Source: an uncultured Clostridia bacterium
GTDB lineage: Bacteria; Bacillota; Clostridia; Oscillospirales; Ruminococcaceae
DNA length: 49,708 nucleotides
Direction of reading: 5' to 3'
Assembly (NCBI GenBank): GCA_947589035.1
Contig: CANPYZ010000015.1
Span: forward strand, 1 to 49,708
Positions within the stretch are counted from its first letter, which is position 1; every line of letters begins with the position of its first letter. Made by a program: the position numbers and the translations under genes. Below, piece by piece: positions 15,281 to 26,300 of the stretch. The notes under the pieces are model-generated. The model ran no database searches. It worked only from the letters and a program-made list of their open reading frames with translations, and was not told where the DNA came from.

Positions 15281-17053
15281 ATGAAACAAATACAATTACT
15301 TCTGGATAATGCAGATACATTCCGAAAGGAATTGCTTGAGATTCAGCACCAATTTTCAGACTGCTGTTATCTGATTCATCTTTTTTACGATAAAGACAGA
15401 CAACCGGAAATACAACCAATTGTGGATTTCATTCACAAAGAATTTCCACAGGCGCATTGTCTCGGCTGTTCTTCTAATGCCAATATCGAAAATGGCATGA
15501 TTAACGAAAATTCTATTCTTGCTGTCTGTACAATTTTTGAAGAACCCGACACGAAAATTGAAATTTTTCAATATTCGCTCAATGCGGAAAATCAGTCTTC
15601 CGTCTGTGATGATTTACTGGAACAAGTGAAACAACGCCCCTGGGTAAAAGCTGTAGAATTACTGATTACTTTACGGGATATGTCCACTACTTATTTTTGC
15701 GACCGCCTGTCGGAAATGGACGAACATATTCAGATTTTCGGGGGCTGTTCGTTCAATAAAAATTTAGACAGATACGATGTCAGTGTATTTTCTGAACATC
15801 ATGGCTTTCTGGAAGAAGGTGTCGTGTTCGTTCTTTTCGGTGGCGAACATCTGCATATTCAGTCTTCTTATATTACTGGCTGGAAACCTCTCGGTCAAAA
15901 AATGCGTATTACCCGTTCAGAAGCTAACCGCCTTTACGAACTCGGCGGAGAACCGGCTTTTGATACCTATTACCGCTATCTGAAAATTGAAAATGATGAA
16001 TTTTTTTATCGTAACACGCTGGAATTTCCAATTTTTTACGAAAGGAACGGAATTAACGTTCTTCGTGTTCCGGCGCAATGCCTGGAAGACGGTTCTTTAA
16101 TTATGACATCCGATATGCCCACAGGCGCACTTGCACAAATTTCTTACGGCGACCCGCAAACAATTCTGAAAAGTATTTTTCATGAGGCGGAAACGCTTGC
16201 AGATTTCGTTCCCGATGGAATTATGATTTTCGATTGTGCTTCCCGTCGCACGTTCTGGGGAAATGAAGACATTAACCGTGAATCACTGCCTTTCCAGACA
16301 ATTGCCGACACTGCCGGATTTTACACGGGAGGAGAATTTCACCGTTTCGGAAAATCCCTCAATCAGCATAATGTGACACTCGTCATTGTGGGAATGCGTG
16401 AAGATGTTTCCTGTAATGCAAATAAATCCGGTCTTCTGAAAGAATATCATTATAATAACGAACATATCAGCATGGTGCGCCGTCTTGCGAACTTCATTGA
16501 TGTGGCTTCCCACGAGCTTGACGAAACGAATCATAAATTAGAAGCCATGAACGAACGCCTTCTCCGCATGGCAACCATTGACGAATTAACGAACGTATTT
16601 AACCGGCGGGAAATTCATCAGCGAATTATTCAGGCGGCACAGTCTGCACAGCAATTTTCTTTAATTATGCTTGATTTGGATAATTTCAAGAAAATTAACG
16701 ACACTTACGGTCATGATGAAGGCGACGCAATTTTGAAATCGTTTTCTTCTATTATGCAATCTGTTGCTGAATCTGTTAATTATCCTGTTTCCATTGGCAG
16801 GTGGGGAGGGGAAGAATTTATGATTTTAACAGAACATGCCGATGCGAAAACCGCTTATGAACTTTCCGAAAAAATCCGAAAAACATTCGCTGCCGCAAAT
16901 TCTCCTGTTTCCGGTCATCATACAGTGAGTTGCGGCGTAACACAAGCCAAACCGGAAGAATCTGCTGATTCTGTTTGTACCAGAGTAGACCATGTGCTTT
17001 ACCATTCCAAACATAACGGCAGAAATCAAACCAGTATAGAAGAAGTCCTATGA
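15281..17053 (+). CDS. FIST-domain diguanylate cyclase
   Basis: 590 aa from ATG 15281, chosen for GGAG upstream; the frame is open 11 codons further. Residues about 1-390 are FIST N and C domains: HCLGCSSNANIENG, IFGGCSFNKN, GVVFVLFGG, and a C-terminal segment with FYTGGEFHRFG and NVTLVIVGMRED. FIST domains bind small ligands such as amino acids or metals. A short coiled coil follows. The GGDEF domain (about 425-585) has DELTNVFNRREI, LDLDNFKKINDTYGHDEGD and an intact RWGGEEF active site, so it should make cyclic di-GMP. It is cytoplasmic and soluble. The next gene, 13 bp downstream, is also a GGDEF protein. Confidence 0.88.
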   Translation: MKQIQLLLDNADTFRKELLEIQHQFSDCCYLIHLFYDKDRQPEIQPIVDFIHKEFPQAHCLGCSSNANIENGMINENSILAVCTIFEEPDTKIEIFQYSLNAENQSSVCDDLLEQVKQRPWVKAVELLITLRDMSTTYFCDRLSEMDEHIQIFGGCSFNKNLDRYDVSVFSEHHGFLEEGVVFVLFGGEHLHIQSSYITGWKPLGQKMRITRSEANRLYELGGEPAFDTYYRYLKIENDEFFYRNTLEFPIFYERNGINVLRVPAQCLEDGSLIMTSDMPTGALAQISYGDPQTILKSIFHEAETLADFVPDGIMIFDCASRRTFWGNEDINRESLPFQTIADTAGFYTGGEFHRFGKSLNQHNVTLVIVGMREDVSCNANKSGLLKEYHYNNEHISMVRRLANFIDVASHELDETNHKLEAMNERLLRMATIDELTNVFNRREIHQRIIQAAQSAQQFSLIMLDLDNFKKINDTYGHDEGDAILKSFSSIMQSVAESVNYPVSIGRWGGEEFMILTEHADAKTAYELSEKIRKTFAAANSPVSGHHTVSCGVTQAKPEESADSVCTRVDHVLYHSKHNGRNQTSIEEVL

Positions 17054-17066
17054 CTTAGAAAGAAAG

Positions 17067-18947
17067 ATGATGCCGATGCTTAACGGTCAAAAAATTATCA
17101 CACTGTGCATTTCCCGCCTTTACGACAACGAACACCACAGATTCGTGATGCAGCTTAATGAAAAACTCCGGAAAATGAATGCTGTCCTTTGGATTTATCA
17201 TGTGAATACTGATTTATATTGGAACGAAAAAAATCTTCATGCAGAAGCTTCTGTATTTGATTTAATTGATTTTTCCATTACTGATGCAGTCATTTTAATG
17301 GACGAGAAAATTAAAAGCCGGACGGTTGCCGAGAAAGTCATTTCCCGTGCAAAACAAGCGGAAATTCCTGTCATTGTCGTGGATAATGAATATCCCGACT
17401 GTATTTCCGTATGTTTCGACTATCAAAGCGGCTTTGAATCTGTTGTCCGGCATGTATTGAATTTTCATCATGCCCGACATCCGCATTTTATGGGCGGTTT
17501 TCCGGGAAATCCCTTTTCCGACCAGAGGCTTTCAATTTTCCGGAAACTTTTAGAAGAATATCATATTCCATTCGATGAAGAAACAATGGTGAGTTATGGC
17601 ATGTTCTGGGCGCAGCCTGCCGCAGAAGCCGCTGAAAAAATAGTTGCCTCTGGGAATCTTCCGGACGCTATTATTTGTGCGAATGATATTATGGCAATTA
17701 ACGTTGTCAGTGTGCTGAACAGTCATGGCATTTCCGTTCCGGAACAAGTCATTGTCACAGGATTTGACGGAATTGATGAAATTTATTTTTCCGTGCCGTC
17801 AATTACTTCCGTACAGTGTTGCAGCAGTGCTTTAACGGAAACAATTTTTTCCGCATTAGAAAATATACTTTCCGGAAAAGCGGAAATTTCCCGTCATTAT
17901 GTCCGCCCTGAAATTATTTACAATGATTCCTGCGGCTGCCGGAATACCAGCAAACATAACTTGAAATTCAATTTTAATGACAGATTTTACCGCTATCAGA
18001 TTGACACACAAATTATTCACCAACTCACGGAAAAAATGCAATCCTGCCTGACATTCAAACAGGCGGCGGAATGTTTATTCTGCGAACAAATTCAAGATAT
18101 GTCATTTATCATTAATCAATGGTGTACGGATAATTCTGTAAATCATTTTGCCGTGCAGAAAGATTCTGCTTTTGAAGAGGAAATGTTTTTATTTTTCACT
18201 TCTGAACAGGAAAATTTTCATCAGGGTGTATTTCATCGCCGTGACATTATGCCTAATCTGAAAGAATTTCAGAAAACAGGCTATCCTTTAATTTTCAATG
18301 CGGTTAGTTTTTTAGGTGTGCCTTTGGGATATTTATGTTTTCATTTCCCGAATTATGAATTGACTAATTATTGTAAAATTCATGAATTAGTGAATACGTT
18401 AGGGCAAAGTCTTGGTGTATTCATGAATTGGCAGTATCAGCGTTATTTAATGGAACAAATCGAATTTACTTATAAATATGATGCGCTGACCGGATTATTG
18501 AACCGCCTTTGTTTCAGTCGGGAATTTGGCGCATGGAAACAAAATTTAAACGGCGAAACTGTCCCTATGGCGGTCATTCTTTCCGATCTTGATGGGCTGA
18601 AAAAAATTAACGACATTTTCGGACATAATGCCGGAGATAATGCCATTCATACCGTTGCACAAGCCTTGAAAAATGCCTGTCCGCCTGATGCGCTTTGCGT
18701 GCGATTCGGGGGAGATGAAATGCTTGCGGTGATTGCCGGAGAATACAGCGTTCCGGAAATCATTCAGAAAATTCATCAATATTTAGAAAATTATAATCAA
18801 GTTTCCGGTTTAGACTATCAAGTTTCCGCCAGTATCGGCGGTTATACGGGATTTCTTTCAGCGAATACGGAATTTGAAGAAATTATTCAGAAAGCTGATA
18901 AAGCAATGTATTCCCAGAAACAAAACAAGAAAAAATCACATCAATAA
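17067..18947 (+). CDS. diguanylate cyclase with LacI-type ligand-binding sensor domain
   Basis: 626 aa. Residues about 8-285 form a periplasmic-binding-protein/LacI-like sensor: ISRLYDNEHHRFVMQLNEKL, the ligand-site sequence FMGGFPGNPFSDQRLS, ICANDIMAINVV and VTGFDGIDE. No DNA-binding helix-turn-helix and no signal peptide precede it, so it senses a cytoplasmic sugar-like ligand. A linker with a possible GAF-like fold (300-460) leads to a GGDEF domain with YDALTGLLNRLCF, LSDLDGLKKINDIFGHNAGD and RFGGDEM. The signature Phe is Met (GGDEM), which some active cyclases tolerate. It lies 13 bp after the FIST cyclase, so both are made from one mRNA. Confidence 0.85.
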   Translation: MMPMLNGQKIITLCISRLYDNEHHRFVMQLNEKLRKMNAVLWIYHVNTDLYWNEKNLHAEASVFDLIDFSITDAVILMDEKIKSRTVAEKVISRAKQAEIPVIVVDNEYPDCISVCFDYQSGFESVVRHVLNFHHARHPHFMGGFPGNPFSDQRLSIFRKLLEEYHIPFDEETMVSYGMFWAQPAAEAAEKIVASGNLPDAIICANDIMAINVVSVLNSHGISVPEQVIVTGFDGIDEIYFSVPSITSVQCCSSALTETIFSALENILSGKAEISRHYVRPEIIYNDSCGCRNTSKHNLKFNFNDRFYRYQIDTQIIHQLTEKMQSCLTFKQAAECLFCEQIQDMSFIINQWCTDNSVNHFAVQKDSAFEEEMFLFFTSEQENFHQGVFHRRDIMPNLKEFQKTGYPLIFNAVSFLGVPLGYLCFHFPNYELTNYCKIHELVNTLGQSLGVFMNWQYQRYLMEQIEFTYKYDALTGLLNRLCFSREFGAWKQNLNGETVPMAVILSDLDGLKKINDIFGHNAGDNAIHTVAQALKNACPPDALCVRFGGDEMLAVIAGEYSVPEIIQKIHQYLENYNQVSGLDYQVSASIGGYTGFLSANTEFEEIIQKADKAMYSQKQNKKKSHQ

Positions 18948-18952
18948 AAATT

Positions 18953-18977
18953 TACCGTCCGGCAATTCCGGACGGTA
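18953..18977 (+). terminator. terminator after the GGDEF pair
   Basis: TACCGTCCGG / CCGGACGGTA, perfect 10-bp stem with 5-nt loop, then ATTTTC. It also lies just past the stop of the convergent amidase gene. Confidence 0.82.
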
Positions 18978-18981
18978 ATTT

Positions 18982-19722
18982 TCAACCTATGACAATAAAA
19001 TCAGATAATACATATCCTGTAAAATTTTTCCATGAAACGACATACCATTCATCAGCACTGCCATAAACCGTTACGGCTTCCCCGTTCGGAATGGAAGTAA
19101 TTAATGCTCCGTTCACACTCGGATAACTGCGCAAGTTTAAACCTGAACCATCTGTAACAACTACGCCCTTGACGACTTTCGTCGGCATAATGAACGGTAT
19201 GCCGAAATAGTCGCATAAAGAATCCACTAAATTCGCTGCAATTTCATCTAAATGATTTTTAATCCATGCAGCGTCTTCCGGATTATCGTGATAGCCTAAT
19301 TCACATAACACAGCTACAGCATTTGTTCGGGTCACTTCTCCTAAAGTTGTCGTAGGTCTTGCGGAACTTTTTGCAGGATTCGGGTAAATTCCTTTTAAAT
19401 TATTCGCAACAGTAATGGCAAGCCGTTCACTTGACATGCTGTAAGGCGAATAATAAATGTCTATCCCCTGAAGCTGTCCGCTCATGCTTTCCGGTGAAGC
19501 ATTGGAATGTAATGCAAAATGTACATCATAATAATTCGAATTAGAATCCGCAATCGCTCCGGCAGCATTTCGTTCAGGGTCATTCCGCACGAAAGAAATT
19601 CCGCTTGCTTTTAAATATGGCTCCATAGCATCTGCAAGCAAATTCATATATTGTTCTTCCGTTCCGCCGTTGACATAAGCATTATATTCTTGTGTGGACG
19701 GACTCAGGAAAATTTTCGGCAT
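18982..19722 (-). CDS. N-acetylmuramoyl-L-alanine amidase (Amidase_3-like) with SH3 domain
   Basis: 246 aa. The N-terminal part (about 1-175) is Amidase_3-like: EEQYMNLLADAMEPYLKASG, HFALHSNASPE with a metal-binding His, and CELGYHDN with the catalytic Glu. The N-terminal metal His of classical members (DPGHGG) is absent; the start reads SPSTQEYNAY, a pattern seen in a known amidase subgroup. A bacterial SH3 domain follows (190-246: GLNLRSYPSVNG, GYVLSDFI). No signal peptide is visible, so release may need lysis or a holin. The gene follows addA by 63 bp on the same strand. Confidence 0.75.
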   Translation of the reverse strand: MPKIFLSPSTQEYNAYVNGGTEEQYMNLLADAMEPYLKASGISFVRNDPERNAAGAIADSNSNYYDVHFALHSNASPESMSGQLQGIDIYYSPYSMSSERLAITVANNLKGIYPNPAKSSARPTTTLGEVTRTNAVAVLCELGYHDNPEDAAWIKNHLDEIAANLVDSLCDYFGIPFIMPTKVVKGVVVTDGSGLNLRSYPSVNGALITSIPNGEAVTVYGSADEWYVVSWKNFTGYVLSDFIVIG

Positions 19723-19785
19723 AAAATACTCACTGCTCCTTTCGGTAGTATATTCATATTCTATGCCGTGACTTTCCGAAATGTG

Positions 19786-22700
19786 CTATATTTTTGTTTT
19801 GGATAAATCTGCTTCAATTTCCTGATTCAAATGAAACGAATAAATATATGCCTGTTTTACCGGTTCTTCGAGAACTAATTCCATTGAACGGCAATATAAC
19901 CATAACTGCAAAGCATATTTTTCTAAAAGTTCTGTGCTATCGTCTACAGCATCGGTTTTATAATCCACAATTACCCATCCGTCCGGCTCATGAAACAGTA
20001 AATCCACTGTACCAATCATAATTCCGTCTGTTCCGGCGTATTCCTGTTTTAAGGTGGAATCTTCCGGTAAATGCATTTTTCCTATCTGCACGAATAATTG
20101 TTTTTCTTTTTCCACACGGTCAGAAACAGAAATTCTCTGATATAATGCACTGTTGAAAAATTCCTGAATTTTTTCCGGTTGAATGGATTCCGCTTCAATC
20201 GGTTCAAGCAGTTTCGCTTCCTGTAAACGTTCCAATTCCTGAGAAAGATTTTTTTCCGCCAATTGGAAATTGATAAATTGCATAATTTTATGAATTGCTG
20301 TTCCTCGTGCCGTGCCGTGCAATTTTTTCAACCGTCCCCGTTCATCTTCCAGCATGAAATCCGGAACAACTTGTGTATTTTCTTCTGAATCTTTTTGGGA
20401 AAGGTCTGTAACAGCCCATTTTGCAGGCGTTTTTGTTTTCCGTGAATCGTATTGATAATTCATCTGTGCCTGTAATTTTTTCAACGTCTGTTCATCAGCT
20501 TCCGCCGGAATAATTTCTTCCTGTTCAGTTTGCACTTCCGGTTCATGATAACGCCACACATGATATTCCACATCAGGAGAATTTGAATCTTCACTTTCCA
20601 TCAACGCTTCCAGAAAATAATCTGCTTCATTTCCAGACAATAGATATGCTAAAATCCATTCCTGCATACTGTTTAAACCAGTCACTACCATAGGAACAAT
20701 TTCCGGTGAATGATACAGAAAATCTTTCATATTCATTATTTTTTTCGGTAATTTTTCAACCGTAATGAATAGTTTTTGTTTCGCCCTTGTCAGTGCAACG
20801 TAAAGCAGCCGCATTTCTTCGCTGATGTCTTCTTTATTCTGTATACTGTGAAGATATTTCCACACAGCAGAATCAATTCTTAACATGTGCTGACGGTCAA
20901 TCATGCTTGCGCCTATCATGCCGTTTTCTTCCATGAAAATGACTGGTGCTGTTGGTTTTGCGCTGAATTTTCTTTCTGAATATACCAAAAAGACAAACGG
21001 ATATTCTAACCCTTTTGCGCCGTGAATGGTTTTCACAGAAACGTATTCCGTGTGATTTTGTATTGCTCCGGAATAAATATTTTCTCCGCTTTCTCTCAGA
21101 TAATTCAAATAACGAATCCAGCCACTTAAACTGCTTTGTGCCGTTAAATCAGCATGTTCACGGTAACTTTTCGCATACTGCGCAAGAAATTCTAAATGAT
21201 TTCGCCTTTGTTCGGCGTTTTCATAGAGACTTTGCAAAGAAAGCAAATCCGTCATTTCGTAAATTTCCCGCATAAATTTTTCTAAAGGCATTGTATCGCT
21301 TAACAAACGCATTTCTGATAATTGTTCCAGGAATGCTTTGCATTTACGGAATAATTCGGGGTTTTCCTGTTCTGTCATGCTTTTCATTTGTAAATAAATT
21401 CGTCTGCCCTTTCCGGAAATTTTCAGCATCGCTAAATCTTCCGGAGTAAATCCGTAAATAGGCGACGACAACACGCCCATCATGGAAACATCCGTCATAG
21501 GATTATCAATGACTTTCAGCAAATTCATGATTAACCGAATTTCTGGTAAATTCAGGAAATTTTCACCGTCATCACAAACAAAAGGAATATTTCTTTTTCG
21601 TAATGCTTTACATAATGAAGGGGATTTTTTCAGTGTACGCATCAAAATGCAAAAATCCTGATAATTGCAATCTCTTTGTTTGCCGTTTTCCATTACCTGC
21701 ACTTTCTGCCGCACCATTTCTGAAATTGTATCTGCAACGCATTCCGCCTGAAAATCATCAAAAAATGCATTTTCATCAGGAAGAAGAAACTGCACTCCCT
21801 GCACAGCGGCTTTTTCTAAAGAAACCGCTCCGAAATTGAGTTTTTCCCGTTCATCGTACACTAAGCCGCCGCAAGTTTCCGACATAATACGAGAAAATAA
21901 CTGATTGATGAATGTTAATATTCCGGAAGCACTGCGGAAATTTTGATTCAGGTAAATTCTTGCCATTTCATCAGAAGAACATTCTTCCAGTAAACAGCTG
22001 TCTGCTATGGCTCTCCGGAAATTTTCCGGATTCGCCTGACGGAAACGGTAAATAGATTGTTTCACATCTCCGACAAGAAAAGCATTTTTCCCGTAATGTA
22101 AAATTTTCCCGTCTTCTGAAATTTCGCAACCTGCCGACAATAACCGGAATAAACAATCTTGTTTATTATTGGAATCCTGATATTCATCAATCATAATTAA
22201 CGCATAATTTTCCGAAAGTGTTTTCGCTAATTCCGAACGGTGAATATTTCCGTTTTCGTCGATATGCCCTAAAAGAGACAACACAAGATGTTCCGCATCA
22301 TCAAAACTTAACACGTTCTGTTTCTGCTTTTCCTTGAATAAGGCTTTCTGATAGGCTTCCGTCAAATCTAAAAGCAGTGGAATAACTGCTTGCTGCCGTT
22401 TTTCGTCTTCACGCCAGAATGCTAAGGGTTCAAGCAAATTGGTTACTACAGATTCATACCATGATTTGTAAATTTCCCGAACCTGTTTGAAATTTCCCAT
22501 TGCCTCAACATCAAAAGTAATATTTTTCTTCTTTTGGGATAGCCGTTTAAATTCCACAACAGCTTTTGTTGGGTGAGTTAATAATTCTTCACATTCCATT
22601 TCTTCTAAATACTGCTGGTGCAACTGCATATGAAAAATATCTTCTCTTAATGTTTTCGGATATTCTTCATGTGCTTCTTCCGCCAAAGTATAACATTCCT

Positions 22701-23397
22701 GTGCAAGCTGAATGCATTTCTGTATTTCTTCTATTGCTGTTTTGCGTAAACGATTCAGAAATGCTTCACTTCCATTCTGACAGAATGCCCTTGCCTGACT
22801 AATCCAGTATTCCGGAAACGCTTGCGAATTTGAATATTTTGCCAGGTCATAAATCAGTTTTTCCAGTTCTTCATCACTTTTCATGCAGAACGTATTATAT
22901 AGAAGTTCCATTTCTGCGGAATGTTTCCGGCTGTATGTTTCCAGAACATTGTGCATTGCCCTTTTCCGGAATGCATATTCTCTTGCTGGTTCTGCTATGC
23001 TGAACTGTGAAGAAACTCCACAAGCGTCCGCATTTTCCCGAATAAAATCAAAACAGAATGAATGTATTGTGGAAATTTTCGCATTATTCAGCGATGCTCT
23101 TTGCTGAATTAACCAATCATAAGCCGGTTCATGCTGTTTTCCCTGATGATGCATAGTTTCCATCATTTCGGACATTTTATGTGACAATCGCTGTTTCATC
23201 TGGGCAGCGGCATCTTTCGTAAATGTCACCACAATAATTTTTTCCATGGGGACACGGGTATCCGGTGACGGGTCTGCTAAAATTTTCAGCAAACGTTCCA
23301 CTAATACCGTTGTTTTTCCACTTCCGGCAGCCGCTGAAACAAGAATGCTCCTGCCTTGGGTGTCAATTGCTTGCCGTTGTTGTTCAGTCCAGCTCAT
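19786..23397 (-). CDS. addA: ATP-dependent helicase/nuclease subunit A
   Basis: 1203 aa from ATG 23397. This start has GAGGAAG upstream and begins MSWTEQQRQAID; the open frame extends 12 codons further. Walker A SAAAGSGKTTVLVERL, helicase motif DEYQDSNNKQ, LVGDVKQSIYRFRQANP, and motif VKTIHGAKGLEYPFVFL are intact. The C-terminal RecB-type nuclease domain has GTAIHKIMQ, TVDLLFHE and VIVDYKTDA. With AddB it unwinds and trims DNA double-strand ends to load RecA. The start overlaps addB by 14 bp, implying coupled translation. Confidence 0.96.
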   Translation of the reverse strand: MSWTEQQRQAIDTQGRSILVSAAAGSGKTTVLVERLLKILADPSPDTRVPMEKIIVVTFTKDAAAQMKQRLSHKMSEMMETMHHQGKQHEPAYDWLIQQRASLNNAKISTIHSFCFDFIRENADACGVSSQFSIAEPAREYAFRKRAMHNVLETYSRKHSAEMELLYNTFCMKSDEELEKLIYDLAKYSNSQAFPEYWISQARAFCQNGSEAFLNRLRKTAIEEIQKCIQLAQECYTLAEEAHEEYPKTLREDIFHMQLHQQYLEEMECEELLTHPTKAVVEFKRLSQKKKNITFDVEAMGNFKQVREIYKSWYESVVTNLLEPLAFWREDEKRQQAVIPLLLDLTEAYQKALFKEKQKQNVLSFDDAEHLVLSLLGHIDENGNIHRSELAKTLSENYALIMIDEYQDSNNKQDCLFRLLSAGCEISEDGKILHYGKNAFLVGDVKQSIYRFRQANPENFRRAIADSCLLEECSSDEMARIYLNQNFRSASGILTFINQLFSRIMSETCGGLVYDEREKLNFGAVSLEKAAVQGVQFLLPDENAFFDDFQAECVADTISEMVRQKVQVMENGKQRDCNYQDFCILMRTLKKSPSLCKALRKRNIPFVCDDGENFLNLPEIRLIMNLLKVIDNPMTDVSMMGVLSSPIYGFTPEDLAMLKISGKGRRIYLQMKSMTEQENPELFRKCKAFLEQLSEMRLLSDTMPLEKFMREIYEMTDLLSLQSLYENAEQRRNHLEFLAQYAKSYREHADLTAQSSLSGWIRYLNYLRESGENIYSGAIQNHTEYVSVKTIHGAKGLEYPFVFLVYSERKFSAKPTAPVIFMEENGMIGASMIDRQHMLRIDSAVWKYLHSIQNKEDISEEMRLLYVALTRAKQKLFITVEKLPKKIMNMKDFLYHSPEIVPMVVTGLNSMQEWILAYLLSGNEADYFLEALMESEDSNSPDVEYHVWRYHEPEVQTEQEEIIPAEADEQTLKKLQAQMNYQYDSRKTKTPAKWAVTDLSQKDSEENTQVVPDFMLEDERGRLKKLHGTARGTAIHKIMQFINFQLAEKNLSQELERLQEAKLLEPIEAESIQPEKIQEFFNSALYQRISVSDRVEKEKQLFVQIGKMHLPEDSTLKQEYAGTDGIMIGTVDLLFHEPDGWVIVDYKTDAVDDSTELLEKYALQLWLYCRSMELVLEEPVKQAYIYSFHLNQEIEADLSKTKI

Positions 23398-26300
23398 GAT
23401 TTTCTTCCTCACTTTCTTCACTGCCAAATACACTTTTTATTGCTTCTGATTTTTCTTCTGCGGTCAATGCAACCTGTTCAGATTTATTTTTTTCGCAAAT
23501 ATCTGCATAAGGGCAGTATTGACAAGGCACGAATCCGCCATGTAAATACGGGTCAGGGGCGGTATCTCCTGCATAAAGCCTTTCCGCCATTTCCAGCACT
23601 TTCTTTTCTACATGTTGTTTTAAATGCTGAAATTGTTCTTCCGTCATGGAAAATAAAGTCGCTTTCGGGTCATTTTTTGTGACTGGAACAGAAGAAAAAA
23701 TTTCCTGCTGCATATACGGGAGAGAATTTTCCGTCAGAAGTCCTCTCATCTGATAAAATGTAGATAAAGTTTTTTCTTTTGAGGGGTTTCCTTCTTTCCG
23801 GTGAGGGTAACAGTTAGAAGCCGGCTGCCCGCTGGGAACGTATAATGCGCCTGCTGGTTCTGCTCCGGAAAAAGCCTGATTTTGCTCCAATGCAAGCAAA
23901 TAAATCAACATTTGCATATCCAGCCCGAAAGCTAATTTTTCCGGATAAAGAACTTTATCTCCGGTTTTGTAATCCAGTACACGCATAAATTTCTGGTCAT
24001 CTTTCTGGCAAACGTCAACACGGTCAATTTTCCCCTGACAAAGAATTTCCCCGTCTTTCAGCACATATGGCGAAAAATTTTCGCCTGTTCCGACTTTGGC
24101 TTCAAACGCTTCCGGAATGAAATCGGAATGTTTTAATTCTCTCTGAATATAATTCAGCACTTGCAGAATATTTTTCTTATACATCTCGTAATTTAACTGA
24201 AATCTGCCGTCTTTCTGGACAGATTCGGAAAAATTTTCTTTCCGGAATTGTTCGGCTAATTTTTCCATTTCCTGTATCAGTTGTTCTTCGGAAAGGTCTT
24301 TGAATGCTTCACGATACTGACTAATTAAATGTTCAAGGCAGTAATGCGTGAAATTCCCGATATGTAAAGCATCAAATGTTACTTTTTGCGGAGCGTACAA
24401 ATGCAGACAATGTTTGCAAAAATAAGAAAACGGACATTGATAGAAATCTTCAATTCCTGTTGAAGATAATACAAGCGGATGAGGTAATAATTTCCTCATG
24501 ACTTCCGGTGAAGTTTTTCCTGATAAATCAGAAAATTTTTCTTCTAATTTCTGTATTTTCGCCGAATAAACAGAATCTTGCTGCAAAATTTTTTTCAATG
24601 CGGCTGTTTCGGGCGTGTTTTCCTGCATATGGCGCACATAATGAAAATAAGCAGATGATTTCGTCCATGCATAGAACGTCAAGGGAATATCTCTCTGTTC
24701 AAGGAAAATTTCTGCTTCTGTTGGGAACATGTGCTGAATTTCTTCAATCAGCGGTGAAGGCTCTGTAATTACCTGTTCCGCATCTCTTTCCGGATAAGTT
24801 AAATATAACTGTTCTGACGGAGAAGAAAGAATTTTATTGATAATCAATAATTCATCTGCATATAATTCCGGCAGTAAATGCGCAATCTGCATATGATAAC
24901 TTTCTAAAATTTGCAGTTCCTGTTGGCTGAATATGCTGTTTGACTGAATATTTCCGGTAAATTTTCCTTCAATTACTCCTGGAACGAAAACAATTTTCGG
25001 AGAATTTAACCGCACAGTCAGCGTTTCATATAATGTTTCCACTACACGAATACTGTCTAATGTTTGCGGAGGTGTGGAAAAATTACTGCTTTTAATCAGA
25101 ATTAAGAATATCTGCAATAAATTCTTCATGGGAATTTTTTCTTCTCCCATTGTTTTCACTACAGTATCCATTGTTTCACAAAGTATTTTCCAAACAACGG
25201 AATATTCTGTCTGTTCAAGAATATTTTCCGCAAAACGTTCTTCATCAACAGATTTTTTCTGTTCAAGATATTTGTAAATGATTCGGCAAATTTGGCGGAC
25301 AGTTGCATCTTGACAAGCTGAACGCAATTCCTGCATTTCTTCTATAAACTGTTTCCGGAGTGATTCAATCGCTTCACCGCCAAACGGTGCAGAACGCTGA
25401 TTTTGTTCTTCATTGCCTTTTTCATAAAACGTTTTCGTCCATTCGTCTCTGTCAATGTTCCACGTGAAACAATAATGTTCCAACATGGAAACCGTTTCCA
25501 TATCTGCACCAGTAAACCGATTTTTCAAATATTTCAAAATCGTTTCTGTACGCCATTCCGAAGAAGACAAAATTTCCAACAGTGTCAGAAAACACCGGAT
25601 GACTTCTTTATGTAAAATGGATTTTTCCGCCGCAATATCATAAGATAATTGATAGCGTTCAAATGCTCTTTCTAAAATAGGGCGGTAAACGTCAGGGTCT
25701 TTCACGGCAATAGCAATATCTGAACAATGTAAATCAGAATGTTCAGAGAGCAGTCTGTAAATTTCCGCACAGAAATATTCTACTTCTGAAACAGGGTCTT
25801 CTGCTTTAATGATATGCACATGATTTTGCCAAGGGGTAATTTTTCCAGGCGTGCGGAATACTTGTTCGGAAACGGCTTTTATATCTGCATGTTTCGAACG
25901 TTTAAATTCTTTGCAAGTGTACACCTGTAAAACATTCGGGTTAATTTCTTTCGCTTTCTGTTGCAAATTCCGGAATGTCTGATTTCCTCCCGAAAAAATT
26001 CTACTCGACATAGAAACAGTAGCATCTGACCGTATCGCAATAGTGAAGTTTTCCGCCTGATGCAGAATGACTTCCAGCATTTTATACTGGTCTCCGCTGA
26101 ATACACCAAATTCATCGAAATAAATTTCTTTCCTGTTGAAAAATTCATGTTTCTGCGCTAATAATGCCGCACCAGTCAAATCATTCAGACTGTCCAGCAA
26201 GCCTTTTTCATTAAGAATTTCATTATATGCTGTCAAAATATGGCTGATGTCCTGCATTTTATCCTGTAAACGCACAGATTCTTTCAATGCTGGTGAAATA

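Noticed and set aside
18982-19722. Prophage lysis cassette around the amidase
   Set aside because: No holin, tail or capsid genes nearby; the neighbours are addAB and GGDEF genes.
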